A stretch of 64,000 nt of DNA, taken from positions 45,031,854 through 45,095,853 of the forward strand of contig CM070520.1 in the NCBI GenBank assembly GCA_036346375.1, in the 5' to 3' direction. The translations under genes and the position numbers were made by a program. Below are positions 34,870 through 44,964 of the stretch, in pieces (positions within the stretch are counted from its first letter, which is position 1; each line of letters opens with the position of its first letter). Under the pieces are notes generated by a model. That model had not been told where the DNA came from. It did no database searches and saw only the letters and a program-made list of their open reading frames with translations. This DNA comes from Guadua angustifolia. Taxonomy: Eukaryota; Streptophyta; Magnoliopsida; Poales; Poaceae.

Positions 34870-35520
34870 CGTCTCATGATCATCACTTCATAAACAAACT
34901 TCTCATAAATTCTTCTTCCGTCAATCGTCATTTCTTAGGCTAGAAGAAGCACTGAAAATTAACGAAAATAGATCACATTTCATGTAAAGTCGATGGTACT
35001 ACTCTAAAACGACTTGGAAGGCGGTTGGGAAGAGATGGTAGAGAGGATGGCGGCGACGCCAAGATGTTCCTAATGTAAATTAGCACAAGTATACTTATCT
35101 GAAGGTGAATGTTGTGACCTCATGCTACAAACATGTGCACATGTAACTTTAAAATGATACTTATACATTAGAAAAAATTCATATGATACATATACATCTC
35201 GAAATGAAAAATAATATGAAAAATATTATATATACTCAAGAATATATTTGCTTAATAAAAATAATGAATCATTCTTATTCCACACTAAAATGATTTTAAA
35301 AAAAAGCCCTACAAGTTCAAGAAGCATGGATGTGACGAGAGCGTCAGAATTTAGAGAGAGCCAGCCATGAGGAGGCGAGCTCGCTTGAAATGGACTTAGT
35401 TGATGTCTTCTTGGCACTACCCTTTGTTCATAGGCTTCCTCCCGCTCCTCTTCTTCATTGATCTGGAGTACTTAAGAATATATGAATTTTTTCATATTAT
35501 TTTGTACAATTGTAGGATCA
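34870..35520 (-). other. CACTA-B leader region shared with CACTA-A
   Basis: Aligns with 22362-22990 of CACTA-A (for example aggcttcctcccgctcctct at 35440 and 22972). Probably the 5' leader and intron of the Ulp1-domain gene. Similarity to A stops near 35460. Confidence 0.5.
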
Positions 35521-35521
35521 A

Positions 35522-35628
35522 ATTCATTATATACCGAGAGTTACAAAAAAGAGAAAATTCGGACAAGTTTAAGATCTTTAAACTTGTCAGAATTTTCTCT
35601 TTTTTGTAACTCTCGGTATATAATGAAT
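35522..35628. repeat. 107-bp near-perfect palindrome
   Basis: The left arm begins attcattatataccgagag and continues through ttacaaaaaagagaaaattc; the right arm is its inverse, ending ctctcggtatataatgaat. Arms are about 53 bp with one mismatch and essentially no loop around aagatctt. No equivalent lies in CACTA-A. It sits in the presumed 5' intron of the Ulp1-domain gene. It could be a tiny foldback transposon or a small-RNA hairpin; neither is shown. Confidence 0.85.
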
Positions 35629-35629
35629 C

Positions 35630-36470
35630 TGAAATTAGAATAATTCACATGATACATATTCATTTGACATGATACATATACATTTCAAACTTCACATATA
35701 CATAGAAATCTCACACATACATAGAAATCTCACATATACATAGAAACTGATCAATAAAAATAGAAATTTCAAAATTCACCAGAAATTAGAATAATTACAT
35801 ATTCATTTGACATGATACATATACATAAAACGATCAATAACAACATGATACTAATGTCAATTGCTCTACGAATCATGTCTACAGAACCAGTTTGGTTGAT
35901 AACTTGTGCTCTCAGATTTTTGGGTGAAAAATTGAAGATTAGATCTTCAATCCAATCACAAATCGGCTAGACAATTAATTTAGCAAGTTAGGCCTCAAAC
36001 CCTTACCTTCCTAAGCATGCACAGTAATGAGACAGACTAAGGTATGGGCAAACAATAGCACATATACATAGAAATCTCACACATACATAGAAATCTCACA
36101 TATTTTTTTAGAGCAAAAGGACATCAAGATCCGATGTCCCAGTTTCAATTAAGAAACTAGCGCAAAGCGTCCATCAGCGTTTACAACATCACAAAAGACA
36201 CTTAACAACCTACCAGAATAGATCAGATCACCAAAACAAAAAAACAGGCTAACATAGCAAAATGCTAGGAGCTAAAGACCAAACACCGAACCACTGCCAG
36301 CGACCATACTACCAGTAACACTAGCATTTTCGGACCAGGAATAGAAATTAGCAACCCAGGAGCAGCAGCAAAGAAATCTCACATATACATAGAAACTGAT
36401 CAATAAAAATAGAAATTTCAAAATTCACGTAAATTAGAATAATTCACATGATACATATTCATTTGAGCAT
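35630..36470. repeat. Direct repeats of tacatagaaatctcaca phrases
   Basis: The phrase catacatagaaatctcaca and its neighbours (agaaactgatcaataaaaat, atttcaaaattcac, catgatacatattcatttga) recur at 35640-35830 and 36370-36465, with part also at 36060-36100. The separation is due partly to the retroposon at 36104-36371. Confidence 0.65.
36104..36371 (-). mobile_element. Retroposon (SINE or truncated LINE) with 15-bp target duplication
   Basis: A 268-bp insertion flanked by the identical 15-bp direct repeat agaaatctcacatat (36089-36103 and 36372-36386). The left edge is a T-run (ttttttta), i.e. a short poly-A tail on the minus strand, so the element lies in minus orientation. Close to its tail it reads, on the minus strand, ttcttaattgaaactggg. 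No coding region. Long target duplication plus A-tail indicate target-primed reverse transcription. It is nested in CACTA-B. Confidence 0.78.
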
Positions 36471-36479
36471 AAATACTGA

Positions 36480-37440
36480 ACAAAGATATGATCTAATATC
36501 AAAGTATACAAACTCATGAACAAGTATCTGTAGCATTGCCTAACAATGACAAGTATAAGGGACATCACAACTAGTATAGTGCTCTAGTTGTTAATTTGTA
36601 TTGTTCTCAGATAACGGGTTGCCTTAAAGACCGTCCTCGTCACAAGGGACAAAAATCATTGACCAATTTGTGACAACCTTATTGAAAATAAACAATATTT
36701 CAACACTTTAATAGACAAGAGAGTAATTAATTGAGAATTGAATGCTAATATATATCTAATGAATCAGGTACGCAAGAAAGCGCTGACAGGATAATGGAAA
36801 TAAGCTTGCTAACAGATAAGTGAATTAAACAGAGACAACAATTTAATCCAGTTTCAACAGATAGCGAAATTAGAGAATACTGATAGCAACAAGGTGATTC
36901 CAGAACTTACAGCAGCAAGATCTAAAGCATACCAGAACAAGATTCACACGGCATACATATATTAGAATTGACAAGTTAACAAATTAACTACTCAATTAAA
37001 TGTCAGTTAAAGATTGTTGTTGTCACAAATGGTCTTGCTAAACCCAATCTTCATCGAACAATAATCCCACTCTTGCAAGGTCCCCAAGTCTTGTAGACTG
37101 GCCCCTTTGCAAGCTACTGACAGAAGCAGCATGCATACATGTAGCTCGTAATTAATGTTTTAAGTTCAGATTTCAATTCAGATCAGCACACAGACTGCAA
37201 GCATGAATGTTCAGATCAGTATTCAAGTGATAAACTAACATGCAAGACTAACAGTCTAAGGCCTAACTCACAGATTAATTATCATACTCATTAAACAACC
37301 CATAATCATCACAGAGCACACCAATCATCGATACTCCTCCAATCCCGAATCAATCCACCAATCCCGAATCAATCCACCGCAAGGATTAAATCAATATCTC
37401 GAGAAAACATTTCAATCTTCCAACTACATACTCCCTCCAG
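36480..37440. other. B-specific intron-like sequence
   Basis: AT-rich, without a recognised gene. The phrase ccaatcccgaatcaatccacc is repeated back to back near 37338-37378, and ctccctccagtcccgaatcaa follows near 37430. Probably part of the 5' intron of the Ulp1-domain gene of CACTA-B. Confidence 0.4.
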
Positions 37441-37479
37441 TCCCGAATCAATCGAATGGCTTTACCACTTAAACCTAGG

Positions 37480-37975
37480 TTGGCTTTACCGGTTCTTGCT
37501 CATACAAGACGGAGGCTCTACCGTAGGTGAGGAAGACGGAGGCAGGGTCGTCCGAGGCGAGGAGGACGGCGGCAGCGTCGTCGGAGGCGGAGGCGAGGAC
37601 GACAGCTGGCTCAAGGCTGGAGGCGAGGACACGGCGGTGGGGTCGCTTGAGGCGAGGAGGACGGCGGCGGCGGGGTCGTTGGAGGCGAGGAGGTCGTCAG
37701 AGGTCTTTGCAAATGAGCGGGAGGAGGAGGAGATTGGGGAACAATGGTGGGAGTAGCAAATATTGGGGAAGAAGAGGCGGCGGGAGGGTTTTATAGGTGC
37801 ACAATCAGTCCCGGTTGGTGTATTCAACCGGGACTGATTCTTCACATCAGTACCGGTTGGATACACCAACCGGGACTGATGAGTCGGCCCCGGTGTAGCC
37901 CTAGGCACTATCAGTCCCGGTTCATGTCTTCAACCGAGACCGATGTGAATACTTTATAATACTCAAAAATATTTA
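37480..37975 (-). promoter_or_regulatory. CACTA-B internal promoter with transposase-motif palindromes
   Basis: A minus-strand TATA box (acctataaaaccctc, about 37798-37784) precedes a GC-rich leader (37780-37490) like that of CACTA-A. Upstream (37805-37940) are palindromes cggttggtgtattcaaccg, ccggttggatacaccaaccg and a cggttcatgtcttcaaccg variant, with tcccgg flanks. The same motif occurs subterminally in the element. Confidence 0.62.
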
Positions 37976-38019
37976 GCGCCCTTAGTTCTTGATAAGAATT
38001 TTTCTCCTTTTTGGCTAGC

Positions 38020-38090
38020 ACGAGGCGCTTGAGTGCGGGCTCCCCTGGCTGTGAGGTCTCGGGTTCGAGCCCCGCTCTTTTTTTTTAATT
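38020..38090 (+). other. tRNA-like sequence followed by a T-run
   Basis: ggctagcacgaggcgcttga near 38015 and tctcgggttcgagccccgct near 38065 resemble the D-arm and the T-arm (B box ggttcgagccc) of a tRNA, spaced about as in a tRNA gene and followed by ten T residues, a potential Pol III terminator. The sequence does not fold cleanly as a standard tRNA by eye, so a SINE head or decayed tRNA is more likely. Absent at the corresponding place in CACTA-A. Confidence 0.35.
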
Positions 38091-38120
38091 TACTGTGTTT
38101 AACGAATTCTTTTTTCAATA

Positions 38121-38461
38121 AACAATCCCGGTTGGTGTATCCAACCGGGACTAATAGTGCCTAGGGCTCCCAGTTCAGTGGCGCCAAATCTTAGCCTCAG
38201 TCTCGGTTGTTGTATCCAACCGGGACTGATGTGAGGCATCAGTCCCGATGTGAGGCATCAGTCCCGGTTGGATAGACCAACCGGGATTGTTTATCTATTA
38301 AAACGCTTGATCGTTTCGTCTTCCCAGTTCAGTGGCGCCAAATCTTAGCCATCAGTCCCGGTTGTTGTATCCAACCGGGACTGATGTGAGGCATCAGTCC
38401 CGGTTGGATAGACCAATCGGAATTGTTTATCTATTAAAACGCTTGATCGTTTGCGTCTTCC
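38121..38461. repeat. Tandem duplication carrying cggttg...caaccg palindromes
   Basis: A ~150-bp unit (cagttcagtggcgccaaatc, then ccggttgttgtatccaaccg, gaggcatcagtcccggttgg, ttgtttatctattaaaacgc, ttgatcgttt) occurs at about 38168-38325 and 38326-38461. Each unit contains two palindromic motifs, multiplying the presumed transposase-binding sites upstream of the internal promoter. Confidence 0.8.
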
Positions 38462-38469
38462 AGCTCCCG

Positions 38470-39310
38470 AGCATGTAACTTCCCAACACAAGTTTGCGCA
38501 ATGAGCTCCTCCGACGCAATGAGCTCCACCCAACCTCCAATGGCTCCTCCAAAGAGCTCCTCCAATAGCTCCACTCACCGACGCCGCCACCTCCGCCAAA
38601 CCCGCCAAGCATGACCATGCGCCATGGTCGTGGCGCTCTGCGGCGCCATCTCCACGGTGCTCGCTTCCTTCGACCGGCGCATCCGCCTCGCCCGTGCCCT
38701 CCGATCGACTCGCCTCCGCCCGCGCCCCTCCGTCGACTCCGCCTCCGCCCTCGCCGAAGAAGCGCCGCGCCATCCTCCTCCTCCTCCGGCAGCAAATGCG
38801 ACTCGTCGAGAGGATATCGCGACTACCGAGCTGGAGAATGATCCAGCCATCACGGCCGAGCGAGGAGACCCGATGGTCAGCGCGGAGGACGGCACGACCC
38901 TCCGCCACCCCTCCCACGACGATTTAGTAGCTAGCTAGTCTTTTGTAGTTAAAGTATTTTTGTAATGCTTCTTATAATGCAATCTATAAAGCATTATAAT
39001 GCTTCGATAATACTTTTGTTATTATCTTCTTATATATATAATGCAATCCTACTTCTTTTAATTATGTCGCATTTGCTGATTTGAATTGATCGATCATCAC
39101 AGATGGCTCTGTTTTCAAACCGCTTTGTGCTAATCGATACTTGAATGTTGTGGAATCTTCAAGTTCGGAGGAATATTGGTTGCTTAAGAGTTCAAGAATG
39201 GTTGATTTGCTTAGAGTTGAGTTACGAGAATTCAAAAGATTTTGGCGCTGCTCCGGGGAAGAAGTCATTATGTTGATGTTTTGTTGCAAAACAAGAAGTC
39301 ATTATGTCCT
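38470..39310 (+). pseudogene. Unrecognised cargo-like fragment in CACTA-B
   Basis: 38470-38935 is strongly GC-rich with several open frames. The most gene-like is plus-strand 38624-38938, starting MVVALCGAISTVLASFDRR; the others are Ala/Arg/Pro-rich. AT-rich sequence follows, then after tcatcacag a plus-strand open stretch (39104-39318) reading in part NVVESSSSEEYWLLKSSRMV and LLRVELREFKRFWRCSGEE. The minus strand is also open there. It is absent from CACTA-A, so it could be a captured two-exon gene fragment. I do not recognise the protein. aagaagtcattatg is duplicated around 39262 and 39294. Confidence 0.33.
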
Positions 39311-39617
39311 CGTCTGATCCAAAAATACACAAGTATTAGTAGTACGGTTTCTTTGGTTAAAAGCTGTTTGGTGTTTTAGTCTTGTTGCGATAAGTGGTTG
39401 AAAATACACAAGTATTAGTAGTAAGGGTTGTTTAGTTGATGGTTTTGAGCTAAGTATGGTAGATCTTGAACCACTAGAGAGAGACTTTGAACAATATTGT
39501 TAGTCAAATATTAGTACAATTTCAACACAAAATACTGAGCAACAGGAGAACCATTAGAGGAATGTGATCAACTAGTATGTTAGTAGTCTATTACAACAAA
39601 AGAAAGCAAAGCAATCC
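39311..39617. other. CACTA-B TNP2 3' flank
   Basis: Non-coding. The phrase aaaatacacaagtattagtag is repeated near 39323 and 39402. From 39480 (gactttgaacaatattgtta) alignment with CACTA-A resumes (24604). Confidence 0.5.
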
Positions 39618-42600
39618 TTATTTGCTAACACAATTTGCTTTTACAAGTGATCCTTCATTATGATCGCGGCGTCGTAGGGAGTTTCCTCTGTATCATTCAG
39701 ACACCAATGTCTCGCCCACCGTGAAAGGAGGCAGCTCGTCGAATCGATTATACTCTTCTTCGTCCGTGGCGCCCTCAACTCCGCAATCCTTCTTTTACGG
39801 AAGAACCACGTGGCGCCTTGGCGATCGCTCTCGCTAGTCTTCCTTCGCCTTTTTGTTTTCTTTGTCCATGTCCATCACATAGAATACCGTGTCACATCAT
39901 TAGCGACACGAACGGTTCGTCCCTATAGGCCACTTGTTTGAGGTCCACAGTTGTCATACCATACTTATCGATATCCACGGTACCGGTTTGACCCATTGGC
40001 ACCAAAGCAGAGGAACTTTTAATGGTCCGTACTCGGCTCCCAGATCTCCTCTATGAAACCATAGTAGGTGTCCATCTTTCCATTTTGTCCAAGGCATCTA
40101 TACGGACGCCACTTGCTTTTGGTTGGTGCTCTTGCTATCCCAGGTTGTCGTGTAAAATGTGTACCCATTTATCTCATACCCTTGGAATGATATGATTGTT
40201 GTGGGCGGTCCTCGAGCCAAGAGTTTCAATTGTTCATCGTGCTGTCGCTTGCCCAACATTTGCTTTTGTAACCAAGCTCACGAAATGATCCATTTGCTCC
40301 ATTGCGATCCACTTATCGACTTCTCTGGGTATTGGTAGCGTAGACTCATCTCGTGATCGAGATATACGGAGCCACTCTGCTTGCTTGTTTCAATACCGTG
40401 AAATGTGCTTGTTTAAATGCAAGTAGATCGTCGCTATAGGATTCTTTTCTCCCTAAAGTCCCTTTTCCAGTAGCCTCCCCTCATGGCGTGATCTGAGGAC
40501 GCCAATCGGATTCAGATCATCCATGTAACTAACACAAAACTCGATCACCTCCTCTCAGGTCTTGACACCTGCGCAATGCAGCCTTCAAGCGAGACCGATT
40601 CTGAACATACTTCTTTAGGATACCCATGTACCTCTCGAAAGGAACATATTGTGGAGGAACACAGTCCGAGAATTTCTATCTCTTTAACAATGTGGACCAT
40701 GAGATGGACCATAATATCAAAGAAGGATGGAGGAAGATCATCTCAAGGCTAACCGGACTATTGACCATGTCATCATGCGACTAGATAACTTATTCGCTCG
40801 ATGACCTTCTGCGACACCGTTGAAGAACGAACACGCCTTTATGATTGTCCTCGCACCCTAATCTGGCGTAATACCTCGCACCGCCATCGAGCAATCAGTG
40901 TCATCAACACATGACAATCATGGGATTTTATGTGTATGATTTTATTCTCTTTCATGTTTATGAGTCTCCTTATGTTCGAGGAGTATCCGAAGGGACCTTC
41001 ACACTTGTTCAAGAACTTAATCATGTTTTTTTTCTTCCTTGCTCGAGTGTAGCTCAAGGGGTGGAGGTAATGTTGTCCTTTCTCTCTCTTTTTCGGATGT
41101 AGGTCGTTCACGAGTCCCAATAGTCAGAGGTCCTTTCGTGCTTGAAGTGTATCTTTTGACTTACTGTACATATCTAGGAAACCTAGTAGGTTCACGCAGA
41201 CATTCTTCGTGATATGCATGAAGTTCGATGAGTGGCGGACCTCTAAGTCTTTCCAAAGAAGGTAAGTCCCAAAATATTGACTTCTTCTTCCAAATGGCCT
41301 TCGTGTGACCTTGTTCACCGGAGACAGGTTTGCTACGAGACCTTTTCCAAATACTACTTTCAGATCCTTTACCAAAGAAAATACAAGCGTCCCATCGCGA
41401 TGCATGGGCTTCTTCGCTTTCTCTTACATCCCATCAAAATTCTCACCCTTCCTCCGTGAACGGGTCCTTCATATGGAGGAACCTACGGTGGCCCATGTAC
41501 ACAACCTTTCGAGAGTTTTTTAGGTACTTGCTGTCCGTATCCTCTAAGCAGTGGATGCAGGCTTTATATCCTTTGATAGATAGGCCCGATAGGTTACCAA
41601 GTGCAGGCGATCGTTGATGGTTGCGAATAGCAATGCACGAGAGTGAAGTGCTCTCTTTTGTACTCATCCCATACACGTACACCATCGTTCCACAGTGTTA
41701 ACAGATCTTCAACCAACGGTTCAAGGTACACATCAATGTCGTTTCCAGGTTGCTTCGGGCCTTGGATAAGCAATGGCATCATAATGTACTTCCGCTTCAT
41801 ACACGGCCAAGGAGGAAGGTTGTAGATACATAGAGTCACGGGCCAAGTGTCGTGGATTTGCTGCTCATATCGCCGACGGGTTCATCCCATCCGTACTCAA
41901 CCCAAACCTTATGTTCCTTGCATCCTCGGCAAAAGTCCCGGTATGTTCTATCGACTTTCCTCCACCGGGAGCCATCGAGAAGGTGCCTTAGCCTTCCGTC
42001 GTCCTTACGGTCTTCTTTGTGCCAACAAGATCATCCGGGCATGCGCTTTGTTCGCAAATAAACGCTTCAACCGGGGATTACAGGAAATACCACACCACCT
42101 TAGCAGAGGTCTCTTCTTCTTCTGTTGCCCTCTACCTCACCGGGTCATCACGCCTGGTCTTATACCGCAGTTTTGCACACGGACAAGCTTCCAATCCTCA
42201 TACTCATTGCGATAAAGGATACAATCATTACGACATGCATGTATCTTCAGACTCCAACCCCAAAGGCGGACAACTTGTTTGGCATCGTCGTAGTTTCGGG
42301 CGGTGTGTTCCCCTCGAAGTAACTTCTTTATGAGGCATAACAACTCGTCGAATCCCTTATCGGACAATCCATTGGTCGCCTTCCATTGCATCGCTTCTAG
42401 TGTGGTACGCAACTTTTATGGCCCTGTCGACGGTTTGGGTACAACAGTTGTTCCGTGGTCCTCCCATAGGCGCCGGAACTTTTCGTAATGTCTTTCATCG
42501 ATGTATTCTCCTCTCCATCACGCAAACATCTGGTCTAGGTCATCATCACCACACTCCCCAATGTATCTTGAAGAACCGTGTTGACCAAATCCCGGGATAT

Positions 42601-42868
42601 TGTTGTCCGCCTCTTCTTCTTCTCCATCTTCTGATAATCTCTTCTTCACCGTGCTTGGTCCAGCGGTATAGTTTGACATGAAACCTCTTGTGAGCAAATG
42701 AAAGTGAAGGTGGCTGGATTTTGGCCACTCCTTCTCATTCTTGCGATCTATGCATGGACAGCATATGTAGCTCGACGTCGTGTGTGCATCGGCCGCACGA
42801 AGAAAATCTTGCAAACCCTGCAAGAACTCCGGGGAGCGTCGATCCATGTACATCCATCGCCGGTCCAT
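39618..42868 (-). pseudogene. TNP2-type transposase of CACTA-B (frameshifted)
   Basis: Starts at ATG 42868: MDRRWMYMDRRSPEFLQGLQ, then DAHTTSSYICCPCIDRKNEK and LHFHLLTRGFMSNYTAG, a well-preserved transposase-associated domain (42868-42690). The linker holds the acidic DGEEEEADNN. Then come EAMQWKATNGLSDKGFDELL and CRNDCILYRNEYED (42390-42200). The Transposase_21 core contains NLPPWPCMKRKYIMMPLLIQ and GPKQPGNDIDVYLEPLVEDL (41825-41740), then SIKGYKACIHCLEDT and SRKVVYMGHRRFL (41590-41470). NFMHITKNVCVNLLGFLDMY follows near 41220, then DUF4218/DUF4216 pieces, ending at a stop at 39620-39618. The best preserved of the window's TNP2 copies, yet still with several frame breaks (near 42520, 42140, 41590, 41120, 40840). 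Confidence 0.84.
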
Positions 42869-44306
42869 CTACATTATGTTACATCAAGATAACTGTTAGC
42901 TCATTTTCCAATAATGAATTGTTGAACCAAAACCTAAATATTAGCTAGATCCACACCTTCAATCCGAGCTAAATAATAATCCAAGCAAAATATAAACCCA
43001 CACAACAAGTTTTTGCAACTTACAAAAAGAATTGGTCGATCAGAGTCTGGATTCAAAATTCTGAACAAAATTCATGACAGCTTTGTTTGCAAATTCTGTT
43101 GAAATTGTAACACCTTAAAATTTTCTAAATTATTATTCAATCATTTATTTTTATTTTTTTCTAAATCTCTAGCACTTAATTAATGATGTTTTCAAAAATA
43201 ATTTGCTGATGGAAATTAAAACCAAAATTATACTAGAAGTAATTTTCTAAGTTTAAAATATTCCAAAGTATTTTTGAAAACTTTTCTCAAATATTGAACT
43301 CATTTTATATTTTCTATAAAGCCATTCATATTTCTGATATTATTTTAATTCGCAAATGAATTTAAATTTCTTCTTTTCCACATAACCATTGCCATTTGAA
43401 GATCCCAAACTCCATGATTTTCATGCACCATTCTCCCCCCAACTACGTGCAACCAAACCTCATCCTTCATCGATCGATGGAACTAAAACCTAAATTTAAG
43501 CTAGATCCACACATTAAATGCGAGCTACATTATAATCCAAGCAAATTCTAAGCTTACACAACAAGTTTTTGTATCCTATTTGAAAAGATCAAGCTAGATC
43601 TCTACATTCATATTAATCTTTCATCAATCATGGGAAAAGATCAATTTTTTTTCATAATTCAAGCAAAAAAGAGACTCCATTTAACACCAAATGATGTGAG
43701 AATGATGTTACTAACCTTAGTTACCTTGGTTGCGAGTAAAATGACCAAAATTTTGAAATTTGGGCAGCACCTCCCTCTACATTCATAATCTTTCATCAAT
43801 CATGGGAAAAGATCAAATTTTCTTCATAATTCAAGCAAAAAAGAGGCTCCATTTAACACCAAATGAAGTGAGGAATGATATTACTAACCTTAGCTACCTT
43901 GGTTGTGTGTAAAATGACCAAAATTTTGAAATTTTGGGCAGCACCTCCCTCCTTCAAGCTCTTGGCGAAGCTCCACCGTCTTTTCGCGCCTTTGGAATGA
44001 TCTGGGTGCAGAGAGCGGAGGAGGAAGAAGTTTAAATTGGAGATCGAGATGCGGTTCAATACACGAACCGCATCGATGGTATAATATCGATCTTGGTTCG
44101 TGTCACGAATCGGTACTAGTGAGCTCCGCTAAATAGTACGGTTCAATACATGAACCGATCGATGTTATACCATCTATGCAGGACCGTGTATTGAACCGCA
44201 TCATCTCCCCCAGCAGTAGCCGTTGAACCGGACTGATCTAACTATCGGTCCGGTTACATCAACCCAATCTTGATGGGCGGTAGCAAAGGTCGATTCTGTA
44301 GTAGTG
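42869..44306. other. CACTA-B 5' end: leader and right subterminal region
   Basis: Matches 27970-29395 of CACTA-A, including the duplicated ctacattcat...tttcatcaatcatgggaaaa blocks (43605 and 43778) and the ccg-rich subterminal end (44040-44306). Many ccggt motifs differ from A by one or two bases or indels. Confidence 0.55.
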
Positions 44307-44535
44307 TTTCTTTCTTCCTTTCTTCGTCACTGATGCGGTCACCGCGAGCTTAGTATTGGCCAAGCTGACAAATGACCATACGCACGTTTCTTTACTCCTT
44401 TCTTCATCATGACTCGGGAGTCACCGCGAGCTGGCCAAGGCATTGACGATATATAGCACGTTTCTTTCTTCCTTTCTTCGTCACGACTCGGGAGTCACCG
44501 CGAGCTAGCATTGGCCAAGGCATTGACCGGCGCAT
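44307..44535. repeat. Triplicated ~80-100-bp repeat next to the kinase promoter
   Basis: Three adjacent units share tttctttcttcctttcttcg, then tcac-gactcgggagtcaccgcgagct, then attggccaaggcattgac; they begin near 44307, 44386 and 44458. The third runs directly into the TATA box at about 44535. Units differ by small indels. The repeats occupy the expected proximal promoter, so copy number could affect expression of the kinase gene; that is inference. Confidence 0.78.
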
Positions 44536-44951
44536 ATATAAGTTTGACGTGGATACGATCCTCAATCTAACGGAGCTCGATGCTTCTGCTCTCCAGGTTA
44601 GTGAGTAGTACACGTGCTTCTGCAATTAATTAACATTGTTTCCTCAGCTTTCAGGCCGGTGATCCTGCCGCATAGTTAGTACATCGATCTGGTTCGATGC
44701 CTATCGTTCCATTGCACTGTGCTGCAAACACAAATTGAACCTTAACCCAGCTGTATACGTCCTAACATTTGTTTCATGGTAAATCAGTTGTTAATTCTCA
44801 TGTTGGTGATTGCTGATCTTCCCTGGCGGTATATGGTTATTGCAGCCTAGATTTGTAGGAGCTTTGGAAGGCCACCGAGTGGCAAAGCACAAGGAGTAGA
44901 ACAAGCAGCTGCTAATTTATATAGAAGGGAATACTACTCTTCTTTCTTTCT
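44530..44951 (+). promoter_or_regulatory. Core promoter and leader of the receptor-like kinase gene
   Basis: tatataag at 44535-44542 is a strong plant TATA box. Downstream, ctctccag|gttagt (donor at 44597) and gttattgcag (acceptor ending 44845) suggest a spliced leader, with a second leader exon 44846-44951 or onward. The sequence continues to the LTR insertion at 44965. No coding start is supported before 49743. Assignment to the kinase gene rests on orientation and proximity after removing the LTR. Confidence 0.45.
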
Positions 44952-44964
44952 GTAAGAGATTAGC

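Larger units (their letters stand above)
30846..44306 (-). mobile_element. CACTA-B: complete CACTA transposon with TTT target duplication
   Basis: It starts cactactacggaaagggc at 30846 and ends ctgtagtagtg at 44306. It is flanked by TTT (30843-30845) and TTT (44307-44309), consistent with a 3-bp target duplication. Gene order and strand match CACTA-A: TNP2 (42868 to 39618) and the Ulp1-domain gene (about 34869 to 31377) on the minus strand. B-specific pieces are 35460-37440 (palindrome, retroposon, tandem phrases) and 37960-39475 (tandem duplication, tRNA-like sequence, GC-rich cargo-like fragment). Length 13,461 bp. Confidence 0.88.

Noticed and set aside
38345..38917. Minus-strand 190-codon frame over the CACTA-B cargo-like region
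   Set aside because: It runs across tandem palindromic repeats into GC-rich DNA and is rich in Gly/Arg/Ala; probably a shadow frame.
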